Assembly: GCA_964423835.1 (NCBI GenBank)
Contig: CAYRGJ010000014.1
Coordinates: 14,255 to 78,254, forward strand
Source of the DNA: JAFGCL01 sp964423835
GTDB lineage: Bacteria > Chloroflexota > Dehalococcoidia > UBA2247 > RBG-13-53-26
Length of the DNA stretch: 64,000 nucleotides
Reading direction: 5' to 3'
Positions 8,308-16,686 of this stretch are shown here, in pieces. Positions within the stretch are counted from its first letter, which is position 1, and each line of letters starts with the position of its first letter. The notes under the pieces are model-generated. The model was not told the DNA's origin and searched no databases. It saw only the letters and a program-made list of their open reading frames with translations. A program made the translations under genes and the position numbers.

Positions 8308-8877
8308 CTACTGCTTCCGGGATATCAGCGACAGGAACTCCGCCCTGGTGGCGGCGCTCTTGCGGAACACCCCCCGGTTGGCCGAGGTCACGATATTGCT
8401 CCCCGGCTTCTTGATGCCGCGCATGGTCATGCAGAGGTGCTCGGCCTCGATCACCACGGCCACGCCGTCGGGGTTGAGGGCCTCCACCATGGCCTCGGCG
8501 ATCTGGGTGGTCATCCGCTCCTGGAGCTGGGGGCGATGGGCCACGATCTCCACCACCCGCGCCAGCTTGCTGGCGCCGACCACCCGGCCGTTCACGTTGG
8601 GTATGTACCCCACGTGGGCCAGCCCGTAGAACGGCAGGAGGTGGTGCTCGCACATGGAGTAGAACGGTATGTCCTTCACCACCACCATCTCCCGGTGCCC
8701 CTCCCCGAACCCCGTGGCCAGCTCCTCCCTTGGGTCCTGGCCCAGGCCGCTGAAGAGCTCGGCATACATCTCGGCCACGCGCTCCGGGGTCCTCTGCAGG
8801 CCCTCGCGCTCCGGGTCCTCTCCGATGGCCTCGATAATGAGGGCCACCGCCTGTCTGATCTTGGCCTGGTCAACCAT
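8308..8877 (-). CDS. folE: GTP cyclohydrolase I
   Basis: Converts GTP to 7,8-dihydroneopterin triphosphate, the first step of folate and related pterin synthesis. From the chosen start the zinc ligands are Cys76 and His79 in CEHHLLPFYG and Cys149 in HLCMTMRG; GVFRKSAATRAEFL near the C-terminus is also typical. The length of 189 residues matches the family. Of three in-frame ATGs (8895, 8883, 8877) the one at 8877 sits 6 bases after GGGAGG. It is the last gene of a minus-strand run that begins upstream with hom and thrC; the lipid kinase gene ends 46 bases before it. Confidence 0.95.
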   Translation of the reverse strand: MVDQAKIRQAVALIIEAIGEDPEREGLQRTPERVAEMYAELFSGLGQDPREELATGFGEGHREMVVVKDIPFYSMCEHHLLPFYGLAHVGYIPNVNGRVVGASKLARVVEIVAHRPQLQERMTTQIAEAMVEALNPDGVAVVIEAEHLCMTMRGIKKPGSNIVTSANRGVFRKSAATRAEFLSLISRKQ

Positions 8878-8923
8878 CTGCATCCTCCCTGCCACAGTCT
8901 AAGGTGCGGGGCCTGGTGGGCGC

Positions 8924-9856
8924 CTAGCCTGGCGATTCCGTGCTCGGCCAGTGCCGGGAGACCACCCGCAGGGCCCCGGGCAGGACCTGGAAGCGGGCCG
9001 GCAGCTCCCCCAGCACCTCCCCGTCCGCCTGCACCGACAGTCGCTGGCCGGAGTCCAGCCGCAAGGCGCTGGCCCTGGGCCATTCGTTCCGGGGATCCCT
9101 CTCCGTGCGGGGGAACATGGTCGAAGCCACGGCCTCAACGAAGGTGGGCAGGTCCAGGGCCATGACCTCGAAGCGCCCGTCGGACAGGTCCCCCTGCGGA
9201 TTGAAGGGGATGCGCCCGGAGTACTTGCCGTTGCTGAAGAGAACGGTGTAGGCCCGGTGCGCCTCCTGCCGCTCTCCGAAGTCCAGGGTGAAGTCCTTGG
9301 GCTCGTAAGTCGGGGCCATCCGCAGGAAGGCCGCCAGGTAATTGCCTTTGGGGCCCAGGGGCAGCACTATCTTCCTGGCCTCCTCCATCCAGTCGGCGTC
9401 AAACCCGGCCCCGGAGACGTTGACGAAATACCGCCGCTTGAGCTGCCCTTCCCGGGTGCACTCAACCAGGCCCACGTCCACGTCCATGCGCCGGGGCGAG
9501 ACCATGAGGCCGCAGTTGCGCTCCAGGTTGCGGGGCAGGTCCAGGTTGCGGGCGAAATCGTTGGCGGTTCCGGTGAAGATGATGCCCAAGTCCACCGTGG
9601 CCTTGCCCTGCGGGCCGACCAGGCCGTTGACTACCTCGTTGACGGTCCCGTCGCCCCCCACTGCCACCACCAGGTCGTAGCCCTGGTCGGCGGCCTCGCC
9701 GGCCAGTATGGTGGCGTGCATGGGCCCCTCGGTCAGTACGAAGTCGAAGACCAGGCCGGCGTCTGCCAGAAGCGCCTTGATCTGGGGCCATCGGCGCTCC
9801 GCCGACCTGGCCCCAGAAGCGGGGTTGACGATGACCTTGGCCCGCTGAGGAGACAC
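8924..9856 (-). CDS. YegS/DagK family lipid kinase
   Basis: A diacylglycerol-kinase-catalytic-domain protein of 310 residues. It shows the N-terminal VNPASG, the nucleotide-binding VVAVGGDGTVNEVVNGL segment (GGDGT), and the TANDFARNL motif. Members phosphorylate diacylglycerol, sphingoid or other lipids at the membrane face. The start is GTG, 4-5 bases after GGAGGC. It lies 16 bases downstream of thrC and is probably co-transcribed with it. The lipid substrate is not predictable from sequence. Confidence 0.9.
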   Translation of the reverse strand: MSPQRAKVIVNPASGARSAERRWPQIKALLADAGLVFDFVLTEGPMHATILAGEAADQGYDLVVAVGGDGTVNEVVNGLVGPQGKATVDLGIIFTGTANDFARNLDLPRNLERNCGLMVSPRRMDVDVGLVECTREGQLKRRYFVNVSGAGFDADWMEEARKIVLPLGPKGNYLAAFLRMAPTYEPKDFTLDFGERQEAHRAYTVLFSNGKYSGRIPFNPQGDLSDGRFEVMALDLPTFVEAVASTMFPRTERDPRNEWPRASALRLDSGQRLSVQADGEVLGELPARFQVLPGALRVVSRHWPSTESPG

Positions 9857-9872
9857 GGCCGCCTCCAGATGA

Positions 9873-10922
9873 TCAAGTTAGCCCGAGGGCCCGGGCCACC
9901 TGGTCCAGGTCCGCCGGGAGCTCGGTGATGGACGGCGCGTCCTTCATGGCGTTGTCCGGGTCCTTGAGCCCGCTGCCGGTGATGACACAGACCACCCGCT
10001 TGCCCGCCAGGTCCAGGCGCGGGGCGTGCTTCATGAGCCCGGCTACCGAGGCCGCCGAGGCCGGCTCGCCAAAGACGCCCTCCGCCGTCGCCAGGCGGTG
10101 GTAGGCCGCCAGGATCTCCGCGTCGCTGACGCAGTCGATGATGCCCCCGGACTGGTCCCGGGCCGACTCGGCCCCCTTCCAGCTGGCCGGGTTGCCGATG
10201 CGTATGGCGGTGGCCACGGTCTCCGGCTTGTCGATCTTGTGCCCCCTGACGATGGGCGCCGCGCCCTCGGCCTGGAACCCCATCATCTTCGGGGTCCGGC
10301 CGGCCTTGCCCAGCCGGTGGTACTCCACGTACCCCTTCCAGTAGGCCGTGATGTTGCCGGCGTTGCCTACCGGGATGAAGTGGTAGTCCGGCGCGTCGCC
10401 CAGGACGTCCACCACCTCGAAGGCCCCCGTCTTCTGCCCTTCGATGCGGAAGGGGTTGACGGAGTTGACCAGGGTCACCGGGTACTGGTCAGACAGCTGC
10501 CTCACGATGTCCAGCGCCTGGTCGAAATTGCCCCCTATGGCCACGATCCGGGCGCCGTACACGATGGCCTGGGCCAGCTTGCCCAGGGCGATCTTGCCCT
10601 TGGGGATGACGATGATGGTCTTGAGCCCGCACCGTGCCCCGTAGGCGGCCGCCGAGGCGCTGGTGTTGCCCGTCGAGGCGCAGATGATGGCCCGGCTGCC
10701 GGCCTCCATGGCCTTGGCCACCGCCACCACCATGCCCCGGTCCTTGAAGGACCCCGTCGGGTTGCAGCCCTCGAGCTTGAAATAGAGCTCGCCGCAGCCC
10801 AGCTCCTTCTCCAGGGATTGCGACCGCACCAGCGGTGTGTCGCCCTCGCCCAGGTTCACCATGGGCGTGGCCGCGGTCACCGGCAGGTACTGCCCGTATC
10901 TCGGCAGGACTCCCAGGCCCAT
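9873..10922 (-). CDS. thrC: threonine synthase
   Basis: A PLP enzyme that makes threonine from O-phosphohomoserine. Pyridoxal-binding Lys60 lies in CNPTGSFKDRGM; GLKTIIVIPKGK, PVGNAGNITAYWKG (phosphate-binding region) and the C-terminal VCVITGSGLKDP agree with the shorter 350-residue threonine synthase class. It sits in a cluster with hom on the same strand, so two steps of the aspartate-to-threonine branch are adjacent. The start is ATG with a weak ribosome site 9 bases after the stop of a small CxxC protein, which suggests translational coupling. Confidence 0.94.
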   Translation of the reverse strand: MGLGVLPRYGQYLPVTAATPMVNLGEGDTPLVRSQSLEKELGCGELYFKLEGCNPTGSFKDRGMVVAVAKAMEAGSRAIICASTGNTSASAAAYGARCGLKTIIVIPKGKIALGKLAQAIVYGARIVAIGGNFDQALDIVRQLSDQYPVTLVNSVNPFRIEGQKTGAFEVVDVLGDAPDYHFIPVGNAGNITAYWKGYVEYHRLGKAGRTPKMMGFQAEGAAPIVRGHKIDKPETVATAIRIGNPASWKGAESARDQSGGIIDCVSDAEILAAYHRLATAEGVFGEPASAASVAGLMKHAPRLDLAGKRVVCVITGSGLKDPDNAMKDAPSITELPADLDQVARALGLT

Positions 10923-10931
10923 CCCGGCAGA

Positions 10932-11135
10932 CTACAGGAAGGAGGCGGACTCTCGCCCCTTCTCGTCCTTTCTCTTTCTGATGTAGCCGCGGGCTTCGGA
11001 GCACTTCTCGCACAGCCGCAGCGGCGGCTGGCCCTCCTCGGCCACGTAGGCGTAGCGATCCGGATGCCTCATCATCTTCTCGCACCCGTCGCACTTCACC
11101 TCGCCGGTGGCAATCAGGCCCGCAATCCAAGTCAT
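10932..11135 (-). CDS. small CxxC...CxxC protein between hom and thrC
   Basis: A 67-residue protein with two CxxC pairs (Cys15/18 and Cys42/45) spaced as in a rubredoxin-like or treble-clef zinc ribbon, then a basic tail (RKRKDEKGR). No membrane segment. It is embedded in the threonine operon, 11 bases after hom and 9 before thrC, so it is probably translated with them. I do not recognise a named family. A metal-binding regulator or an accessory protein are possible readings, but nothing in the sequence shows a function. Confidence 0.65.
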   Translation of the reverse strand: MTWIAGLIATGEVKCDGCEKMMRHPDRYAYVAEEGQPPLRLCEKCSEARGYIRKRKDEKGRESASFL

Positions 11136-11146
11136 TTCAACACCGC

Positions 11147-12424
11147 CTATTCTTCAACCCTGATGACATTGCCTATTCTCTTGACCGCCGGGAGCTTCCT
11201 CATGTCCGCCAGGGCCGACTGCAGGGACTCCTCCCGCGCGGTATGGGTCATAATGACGATGACGGCCGTCTGGTTGGTCTCGTCCGTTTCCTTCTGGATC
11301 ACGGAGGCGATGCTGATCCCGGCATCCCCCAGTATCCGGGCGATCTGGCCCAGCACGCCGGGCCTGTCGGCCAGGCTGATCCTGAGGTAGTACCGCGTCC
11401 GCAGATCGGACATCGGCTTAACGGCCCGGGCCCTGGACGGCCGCGTCACGGAGGGGACCTTCTTGCCGCAGGCGATGGCCTGGCCTATGGCAATCACGTC
11501 CGAGACCACCGCGCTCGATGTGGGCTGCGCCCCGGCCCCCCGCCCGTAGAAGATCAGCTGGCCCACCAGATCGCCCTCGACCTGGACGGCGTTGTAGACC
11601 CCGCCGACCTTGGCCAGGAGGAAGTCCTGCGGAATGAACACCGGGTGCACCCGGGCCTCGATCTGGTCGCCCGCCTGCTTGGCGATGGCCAGCAGCTTGA
11701 TCTCGTAGCCCAGCTCCCTGGCGTAGAGGAAGTCCGGCCCGGCCAGGCGCGAGATCCCCTCGCAGTATATGTCCTCCGGGCGGACCGTAGTGTGGAAGGC
11801 GACGCTGGCCAGTATGGCCAGCTTGTAGACCGCGTCCCGGCCTTCGACATCATTGGAGGGATCGGCCTCGGCGTAGCCCAGCTCCTGCGCCTTCTTCAGC
11901 GCCTCACCGAACCCGGTGCGCTCCTGCGACATCCGGCTGAGGATGTAGTTGGTGGTGCCGTTGATAATGCCGTAGATGGTGGATACTTCGTTGGCCAGCA
12001 GGCCGTGCTGCAGGGGCAGCAGCAGCGGGATGCCGCCTCCCACGCTGGCCTCGAACTGCAGCGCCACGCCTTTGTCGCCGGCCAGGGCCAGCAGCTCCGC
12101 CCCGTGCTTGGCGATGACCTCCTTGTTGGCGGTGACCACGTGCTTGCCCGCCGCCAGGCACTGCCGGATGAAATCCACTGCCGGGTGCTCGCCGCCGAGG
12201 AGCTCGATGACGATGTCGATCCCGGGGTCGTCCAGTATCTGCTGGAAATCGGCGGTCAGGAGGGACGGCTCAATGTCCACTGGCCGCTTCTCTAGCACCC
12301 TGCGCAGGACGACCGGGGCGCCGGTGGCCCCGGCGATGGCCTCGACCCTCTCTGCCAGGGCCCGGAACACGCCGCTGCCGATGGTGCCCAGCCCCATCAA
12401 CCCGACGCCGATGCTCCTGGTCAT
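11147..12424 (-). CDS. hom: homoserine dehydrogenase
   Basis: NAD(P)-dependent reduction of aspartate semialdehyde to homoserine. The Rossmann motif GLGTIGSG is at residues 11-18, the catalytic region GTTNYILSRM and YAEADPSNDVEG follow, and a C-terminal ACT domain (DRPGVLGQIARILGDAGIS) is present, expected to mediate feedback inhibition by threonine. 425 residues is typical. The reading frame is open 21 codons further upstream, but that part overlaps the preceding gene; the fold begins at MTRSIGVG, so ATG 12424 is taken as the start, 7 bases after the upstream stop codon. Confidence 0.93.
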   Translation of the reverse strand: MTRSIGVGLMGLGTIGSGVFRALAERVEAIAGATGAPVVLRRVLEKRPVDIEPSLLTADFQQILDDPGIDIVIELLGGEHPAVDFIRQCLAAGKHVVTANKEVIAKHGAELLALAGDKGVALQFEASVGGGIPLLLPLQHGLLANEVSTIYGIINGTTNYILSRMSQERTGFGEALKKAQELGYAEADPSNDVEGRDAVYKLAILASVAFHTTVRPEDIYCEGISRLAGPDFLYARELGYEIKLLAIAKQAGDQIEARVHPVFIPQDFLLAKVGGVYNAVQVEGDLVGQLIFYGRGAGAQPTSSAVVSDVIAIGQAIACGKKVPSVTRPSRARAVKPMSDLRTRYYLRISLADRPGVLGQIARILGDAGISIASVIQKETDETNQTAVIVIMTHTAREESLQSALADMRKLPAVKRIGNVIRVEE

Positions 12425-12431
12425 CTCCGGC

Positions 12432-13484
12432 TCAACCTGCCACCGCCGGCACGTGCTCGATGGCAAAGACCAGCTTGGCTGTGCCACCCTCTTGCTTGGT
12501 GTAGTCCACGATGAGGTTCTCCGGCGAGGTCCTGGCCTCAGCCAGCCGCTCCTGGAGATCGTTGCTGATCAGGATGTCGCGGTCGCTCTCACCGAGCTGC
12601 CTGGCCTCCCTGGCCAGGACATCGATGAGCCAGTAGTCCTCCGAGCCCTCGCCATCGGGGATGGGATCGCCGATCATGGCCAGCGGCTGGTTGAAGGTGC
12701 AGTTGTCGAAGGTGGCGCTCCGGATGCCCCTGGCCACCCAATTCGGTGTGACGTTGTCCGTGTCGGTGTCCGCGACCGAGTCGGATACCCAGGCCTCCCC
12801 GGCCAGGGCCCCGAATGTGGCGCCGTTCTCCCACCGGATCCTCATCAGGGAGGCGTTGTCCGCCCCGGTGATCAGCAGGGCCTGCACCCGGGCGTGCTCG
12901 TAGTTGTCCGTCGCCGGGTAGCTCCGGTCGCCCAGCTGCTTCTGCAGCTCGGCGTTGATAAGCACCGGATGGGCGTATAGCTCCTTCAGGTCCGCCTCCG
13001 ACAGGTCGTACTCTGCCAGCTGGGACACGATGGCGTTACGCTTCTCGTCGTACTCCTCCTGGGTGTAGTTGTCCGACAGCCCCAGCAGCTTGGCGATCTC
13101 GGCCGTGACCGCTTCATCAGAGAGGACCGCTCGCAGGTCCGCGTCGAACTCGCTCACCAGGTACTGCTTCTTCAGCTCGTTCTCTTCCAAGATGGCAACC
13201 ACCATGTCCGCGGCCTCGGTGGTGGTGGCCCCATTCCAGGTCATGGCCTTGACGAAGTAGCGCATGTCGAAGGTGGTGCCGTTTACCTTGAGGATGGGCT
13301 GCCTCCACGGCTTGACGTTGGTGTCGTAGTAGCCGTAGCTGACCGTAGCCACCGCGGCCACCACCGCCAGCACGATCAGGCCGACGATCAGTATGCGCCG
13401 CCTCTTCTCCGTCTCCGCCTTTGAGCGGGGACGGCGGGGCTTCTTCTGGCTGGACCGATTGAAAAAGCTTCCCAGCATACTCAT
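12432..13484 (-). CDS. membrane-anchored SurA-like peptidyl-prolyl isomerase/foldase
   Basis: 350 residues: a very basic cytoplasmic N-terminus (KKPRRPRSKAETEKRRR), one transmembrane helix (about 31-50), then an extracytoplasmic domain. The segment VNGTTFDMRYFVKAM resembles the SurA N-terminal chaperone domain, and the region after residue 200 (HARVQALLI onward) resembles a degenerate parvulin domain ending in WLIDVLAREARQL. It probably assists folding of exported proteins. It lies directly upstream of hom, 7 bases apart. Assignment to the SurA/parvulin superfamily is moderate because the isomerase motif is weak. Confidence 0.65.
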   Translation of the reverse strand: MSMLGSFFNRSSQKKPRRPRSKAETEKRRRILIVGLIVLAVVAAVATVSYGYYDTNVKPWRQPILKVNGTTFDMRYFVKAMTWNGATTTEAADMVVAILEENELKKQYLVSEFDADLRAVLSDEAVTAEIAKLLGLSDNYTQEEYDEKRNAIVSQLAEYDLSEADLKELYAHPVLINAELQKQLGDRSYPATDNYEHARVQALLITGADNASLMRIRWENGATFGALAGEAWVSDSVADTDTDNVTPNWVARGIRSATFDNCTFNQPLAMIGDPIPDGEGSEDYWLIDVLAREARQLGESDRDILISNDLQERLAEARTSPENLIVDYTKQEGGTAKLVFAIEHVPAVAG

Positions 13485-13562
13485 GGCCTGACCTGCCAGG
13501 AACGAAGACTCGGCGGCAGGCCGGTGGCTCCAGACGGGTTCACCTGCCGAACGAGCAGGGCA

Positions 13563-13856
13563 TCACCGCGGGCTGCTGACTCCTGCCTTGCGCATCTGCG
13601 CCGGGGTGTGCGGTATGAGGGCGATATGCCGGGCCCTCTTGATGGCCTGGGACAGCGCCCGCTGGTGCTTGGCGCAGTTGCCGGTGCGGCGCCGGGGCTC
13701 TATCTTGTGCCGATCCGAGATGTAGCGCCGCAGCAAGGCGATGTCCCGATAGCTGATCTCCTTCACCTTGTCGGCGCAGAAGGCGCAAACCTTCCGTTTC
13801 GGGATGTACTTCGGCCTCGATGATCTCCGTACTGGTCTCCTGGGTCCACTAACCAT
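13563..13856 (-). CDS. rpsR: 30S ribosomal protein S18
   Basis: S18 binds 16S rRNA with S6 in the small-subunit platform. The 97-residue protein carries the signatures CAFCADK (Cys24, Cys27), EISYRDIALLRRYISDR and CAKHQRALSQAIKRARHIALIP; Cys24, Cys27, Cys61 and His64 make this a zinc-binding C+ form. It has an N-terminal basic extension. The ATG at 13856 lies after GATGAAGA with no strong ribosome site. It follows ssb in the standard rpsF-ssb-rpsR order. Confidence 0.96.
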   Translation of the reverse strand: MVSGPRRPVRRSSRPKYIPKRKVCAFCADKVKEISYRDIALLRRYISDRHKIEPRRRTGNCAKHQRALSQAIKRARHIALIPHTPAQMRKAGVSSPR

Positions 13857-13873
13857 TCTTCATCACCCTTCAA

Positions 13874-14275
13874 TTAGAACGGCAGGTCCTCTGCCTCGAT
13901 CTCCTCATCAGCCTTGCTTCCTTCCCTCGCCGGGCCCGCCGCTGCCTGCCGATCGAGGAACAGCACCCTCTCCGCCACTATCTCCACCTGCGTCCGTTTC
14001 TGGCCGTCCTGGCCCTCCCAGACGCGGCTCCGCAGCCGCCCCTCTATGTAGGCCCGCATGCCCTTGGCCAGGAACTGGTTGCATTGCTCCGCCAGCTTGC
14101 TCCAGGCCGTGACCGTGAACCACTCCGTCTCCTGCTTGCGCTCGCCCTCAGCGCCGGTGAAGTACCGGCTGGTGGCCATCCGGAAGCTGGTCACTGGATT
14201 ACCATTGGGCGTGAACCGCATCTCGGGATCGGTCCCCAAGCGCCCTATGATCATTACCTTGTTCAGATTCGCCAT
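13874..14275 (-). CDS. ssb: single-stranded DNA-binding protein
   Basis: 133 residues: the OB-fold begins at MANLNKVMIIGRLGTDPEMR and continues through TEWFTVTAWSKLAEQ and AYIEGRLRSRVWEG. A short low-complexity linker leads to the acidic C-terminal tip EAEDLPF, the docking site for replication and repair partners. The frame extends 65 codons upstream, but that part lies over rpsF in another frame and is not SSB-like; ATG 14275 is preceded by a GGGGGCGG purine stretch. It lies between rpsF and rpsR. Confidence 0.96.
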   Translation of the reverse strand: MANLNKVMIIGRLGTDPEMRFTPNGNPVTSFRMATSRYFTGAEGERKQETEWFTVTAWSKLAEQCNQFLAKGMRAYIEGRLRSRVWEGQDGQKRTQVEIVAERVLFLDRQAAAGPAREGSKADEEIEAEDLPF

Positions 14276-14307
14276 CGCATCCGCCCCCTCGGAGGTCCCC
14301 CGGCCCC

Positions 14308-14595
14308 CTATTCTCCCAGTCTCACCAGCAGGTGCCGCAGAATCCGGTCGGAGCCCCGCAGGTTCCGGTCCAGCTCCAGTGCCGTGGTGGGGTCCATCTT
14401 GAACGGCGTGAGCACGTAGTTGCCTTCCCGGCAGTGCTTTATGGGATAGGCCAGCCTCTTCCGGCCCCATCGATTGACTTCTCCCACCACCCCTCCCTTC
14501 TGGCTGATCATCTGGGTTACCTTATCGATCTCAGCCGGTATCTCCTCCTCCGCAATCTCGGGCCTGTAGATCACCGTCAGTTCGTAGTCACGCAA
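14308..14595 (-). CDS. rpsF: 30S ribosomal protein S6
   Basis: 95 residues starting RDYELTVIYRPEI, with the GEVNRWGRKRLAYPIKH segment typical of S6. It pairs with S18 in the platform of the 30S subunit. The start codon is TTG, 6 bases after a strong GGAGGAGC; no ATG or GTG is available in a sensible place. It opens the rpsF-ssb-rpsR operon and has its own promoter and a perfect palindrome in the leader. Confidence 0.95.
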   Translation of the reverse strand: MRDYELTVIYRPEIAEEEIPAEIDKVTQMISQKGGVVGEVNRWGRKRLAYPIKHCREGNYVLTPFKMDPTTALELDRNLRGSDRILRHLLVRLGE

Positions 14596-14619
14596 TTCGA
14601 AGCTCCTCCAACAGGACTA

Positions 14620-14641
14620 GACAATAACTCGCGTTATTGTC
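14620..14641 (-). promoter_or_regulatory. perfect palindrome at the 5' end of the rpsF leader
   Basis: GACAATAAC-N4-GTTATTGTC: 9-bp arms with a 4-base loop, just downstream of the predicted -10 box and 25 bases before the rpsF start. It could be an operator spanning the transcription start or an RNA hairpin. It is not a terminator, since no T-run follows. Confidence 0.6.
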
Positions 14642-14647
14642 CGGAAA

Positions 14648-14677
14648 ACTATAGCACAGAAGCGGCGGCCCCCTCAA
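14648..14677 (-). promoter_or_regulatory. promoter of the rpsF-ssb-rpsR operon
   Basis: Minus strand: -35 TTGAGG (14672-14677), 18-base spacer, -10 TATAGT (14648-14653) preceded by TGC, an extended -10. It lies in the 112-base gap after glyA. Confidence 0.65.
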
Positions 14678-14707
14678 GCCTGAGGCCTCTACCCTGCGGT
14701 AGAGGCC

Positions 14708-15958
14708 TCAACCCTGCGGCACCGGGAACCTGTCGCAGATGTCCCGGACCTCCCCGGCCAGGCGCTTCTCGAGGTCGCGGGCGCGCGCCTCGTCCCCGAG
14801 GTTCGTCAGCACCTGGTGGATTATCCGGGCGATCTGCTTCATCTCCAGCCTTCCCAACCCCCTGGTAGTGGCCGCGGCCGTCCCCAGCCTCAGCCCGCTG
14901 GCCTGCCTGGGCGGAAGCGGGTCGAAGGGTATGGCATTGCGGTTGGCCGATATGCCGATGGAGTCCAGCGCTTCCTCCGCCGCCTTGCCGGTTATGCCCG
15001 TGGCGCGCAGGTCCACCAGGAGCAGGTGGTTGTCCGTGCCTCCGGTCACGATGCGCAGGCCCAGCCGGGCCAGCTCGGCGGAGAGGGTCTTGGCGTTCTC
15101 CGCCAGGTTCCTCTGGTAGTCCACGAAATCGGGCTGCAGCGCCTCGTGGAAGCAGACCGCCTTGGCGGCTATGACATGCATCAGCGGCCCGCCCTGGGTG
15201 CCCGGGAAGACGGCCGAGTCCAGTCTCTTGGCCAGCTCCTCGGTGGCCAGGATGAAGCCGCCCCGCGGCCCTCGCAGCGTCTTCTGCGTGGTGGCGGTCA
15301 CCACCTGGGCCCAGGGCAGCGGCGACGGGTGAATGCCCACGGCGATGAGGCCCGCCGGGTGGGCGATGTCCACCATCACCGTGGCCCCCACCTCATCCGC
15401 CAGGCGCCGTATCCTCTCGAAGTCCATGCTCCGGGGGTAGGAGCTGGCCCCGGCCACGATGAGCTTCGGCCGGTGCTCCCGGGCCAGTTGCTCCATCTCC
15501 TCGTAGTCCAGGAGCTCGGTCTCGCGATTGACCCCGTAGTGCACGAAATTGTAGAGCTTCCCCGAGAAGCTGGCAGGGCTGCCGTGGGTGAGGTGCCCGC
15601 CGTGGGCCAGGCTCATGGCCAGGACGGTATCGCCCGGCTTCAGCAGGGCCAGGTACACCGCCGCATTGGCCTGGCTGCCGCTGTGGGGCTGGACATTGGC
15701 GTACTCCGCCCCGAAGAGGCGTTTGACCCGCTCTATGGCTATCCTCTCCGCCTCGTCCACCCACTCGCAGCTGCCGTAGTACCGGCGGCCCGGGTACCCT
15801 TCGGCATACTTGTTGGTCAGCACCGAGCCCTGGGCTTCCATCACCGCCCGGCTGGCGTAGTTCTCGGAGGCGATCAGCACCAGCTTGAGCCGCTGGCGCT
15901 CCTCTTCCCGGCGGATGACCTCCGCGATCTCCGGGTCCCTGTCGGATACGTAGCTCAT
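14708..15958 (-). CDS. glyA: serine hydroxymethyltransferase
   Basis: PLP enzyme interconverting serine and glycine with tetrahydrofolate. 416 residues from ATG 15958, which overlaps the comF stop (ATGA). Landmarks: LIASENYAS, NKYAEGYPGRRYYG, the Asp-His region VDIAHPAGLIA, and pyridoxal Lys226 in TTQKTLRGPRGG. The residue just before the lysine is Gln where His is usual. A longer in-frame extension upstream (to 16213) is the shadow of comF. The gene supplies one-carbon units. Confidence 0.96.
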   Translation of the reverse strand: MSYVSDRDPEIAEVIRREEERQRLKLVLIASENYASRAVMEAQGSVLTNKYAEGYPGRRYYGSCEWVDEAERIAIERVKRLFGAEYANVQPHSGSQANAAVYLALLKPGDTVLAMSLAHGGHLTHGSPASFSGKLYNFVHYGVNRETELLDYEEMEQLAREHRPKLIVAGASSYPRSMDFERIRRLADEVGATVMVDIAHPAGLIAVGIHPSPLPWAQVVTATTQKTLRGPRGGFILATEELAKRLDSAVFPGTQGGPLMHVIAAKAVCFHEALQPDFVDYQRNLAENAKTLSAELARLGLRIVTGGTDNHLLLVDLRATGITGKAAEEALDSIGISANRNAIPFDPLPPRQASGLRLGTAAATTRGLGRLEMKQIARIIHQVLTNLGDEARARDLEKRLAGEVRDICDRFPVPQG

Positions 15959-16683
15959 GTCTCCCTCGCCAGCGCCAGCCCCCACACCAGGGAGGCCCCG
16001 GCCTTCTTCAGGGCGGCGGCGCAGGAGCTCAACGTCGCTCCGGTGGTGCAGACATCGTCGACCAGCAGCACCCGCTGCCCCTCCAGCCTCTGGTCCAGGC
16101 AGCCGAAGGCGCCGGCCAGGTTGTGCTGCCTCTCCAGGGCGCCCGCCGTCCGGACCTGCGGCCTGGTGTGGCGCAGCCTGACCAGGCAATCGCCGACCAC
16201 GGGCAGGCCGCATTCCCTCCCCAGCTCGGCCGCCAGCAGGGCGGCCTGGTTGTAGCCCCGGTCCCGCTCGCGGCTGGAGTGCAGGGGCACCGGCACCACG
16301 ACGTCGACCGGGAGCGGCTCCTTCTGCAGGTAGCTTCCCAGCAGCTGCCCCAGGGGGGCGGCCAGGGCCTTGAAGTGCCCGTACTTGAACTGGTATATGG
16401 CCTGGCGCAGGACGCCGTCAAAGGCGAATGGCGATCGTATGCCGTCCGTCTCCGGCCGCCACGTGCGGCACTGCGGGCACCGGTCGCTGCCGGCCAGCGG
16501 CTGGCCGCAGCTCGAGCACAACGGAGAGGTGAGCCGGGGGAGGGAGGCCTCGCAGCAGGCGCAGACGAAAGACCCCTCGTTTCCACAGCCAACGCACCGC
16601 GGTGGGTAGAGGAAATCGATGAGCTTGGCCTTGACCTGGTCCAGCCGGGCCGTTAGTACCCGTCTTCTGTTGATACTGATCAA
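15955..16683 (-). CDS. ComF family phosphoribosyltransferase-like protein
   Basis: 242 residues: an N-terminal zinc-ribbon region with CVGCGNEGSFVCACC and CSSCGQPL, then a type I phosphoribosyltransferase domain with the PRPP loop LLVDDVCTTGAT. ComF proteins are needed for DNA uptake in naturally competent bacteria, but homologues are widespread in non-competent ones, so competence cannot be inferred. The start is a TTG only 3 bases after the stop of the small zinc-ribbon gene; its 3' end overlaps glyA by 4 bases. These points suggest one transcript. Confidence 0.88.
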   Translation of the reverse strand: MISINRRRVLTARLDQVKAKLIDFLYPPRCVGCGNEGSFVCACCEASLPRLTSPLCSSCGQPLAGSDRCPQCRTWRPETDGIRSPFAFDGVLRQAIYQFKYGHFKALAAPLGQLLGSYLQKEPLPVDVVVPVPLHSSRERDRGYNQAALLAAELGRECGLPVVGDCLVRLRHTRPQVRTAGALERQHNLAGAFGCLDQRLEGQRVLLVDDVCTTGATLSSCAAALKKAGASLVWGLALARET

Positions 16684-16686
16684 CGT

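Noticed and set aside
8951..9928. A long open frame antisense to the lipid kinase gene
   Set aside because: It is the complement of a clear kinase gene and has no recognisable family.
15959..16213. N-terminal extension of glyA
   Set aside because: It lies over comF in another frame; the SHMT fold starts at ATG 15958 with an ATGA overlap.
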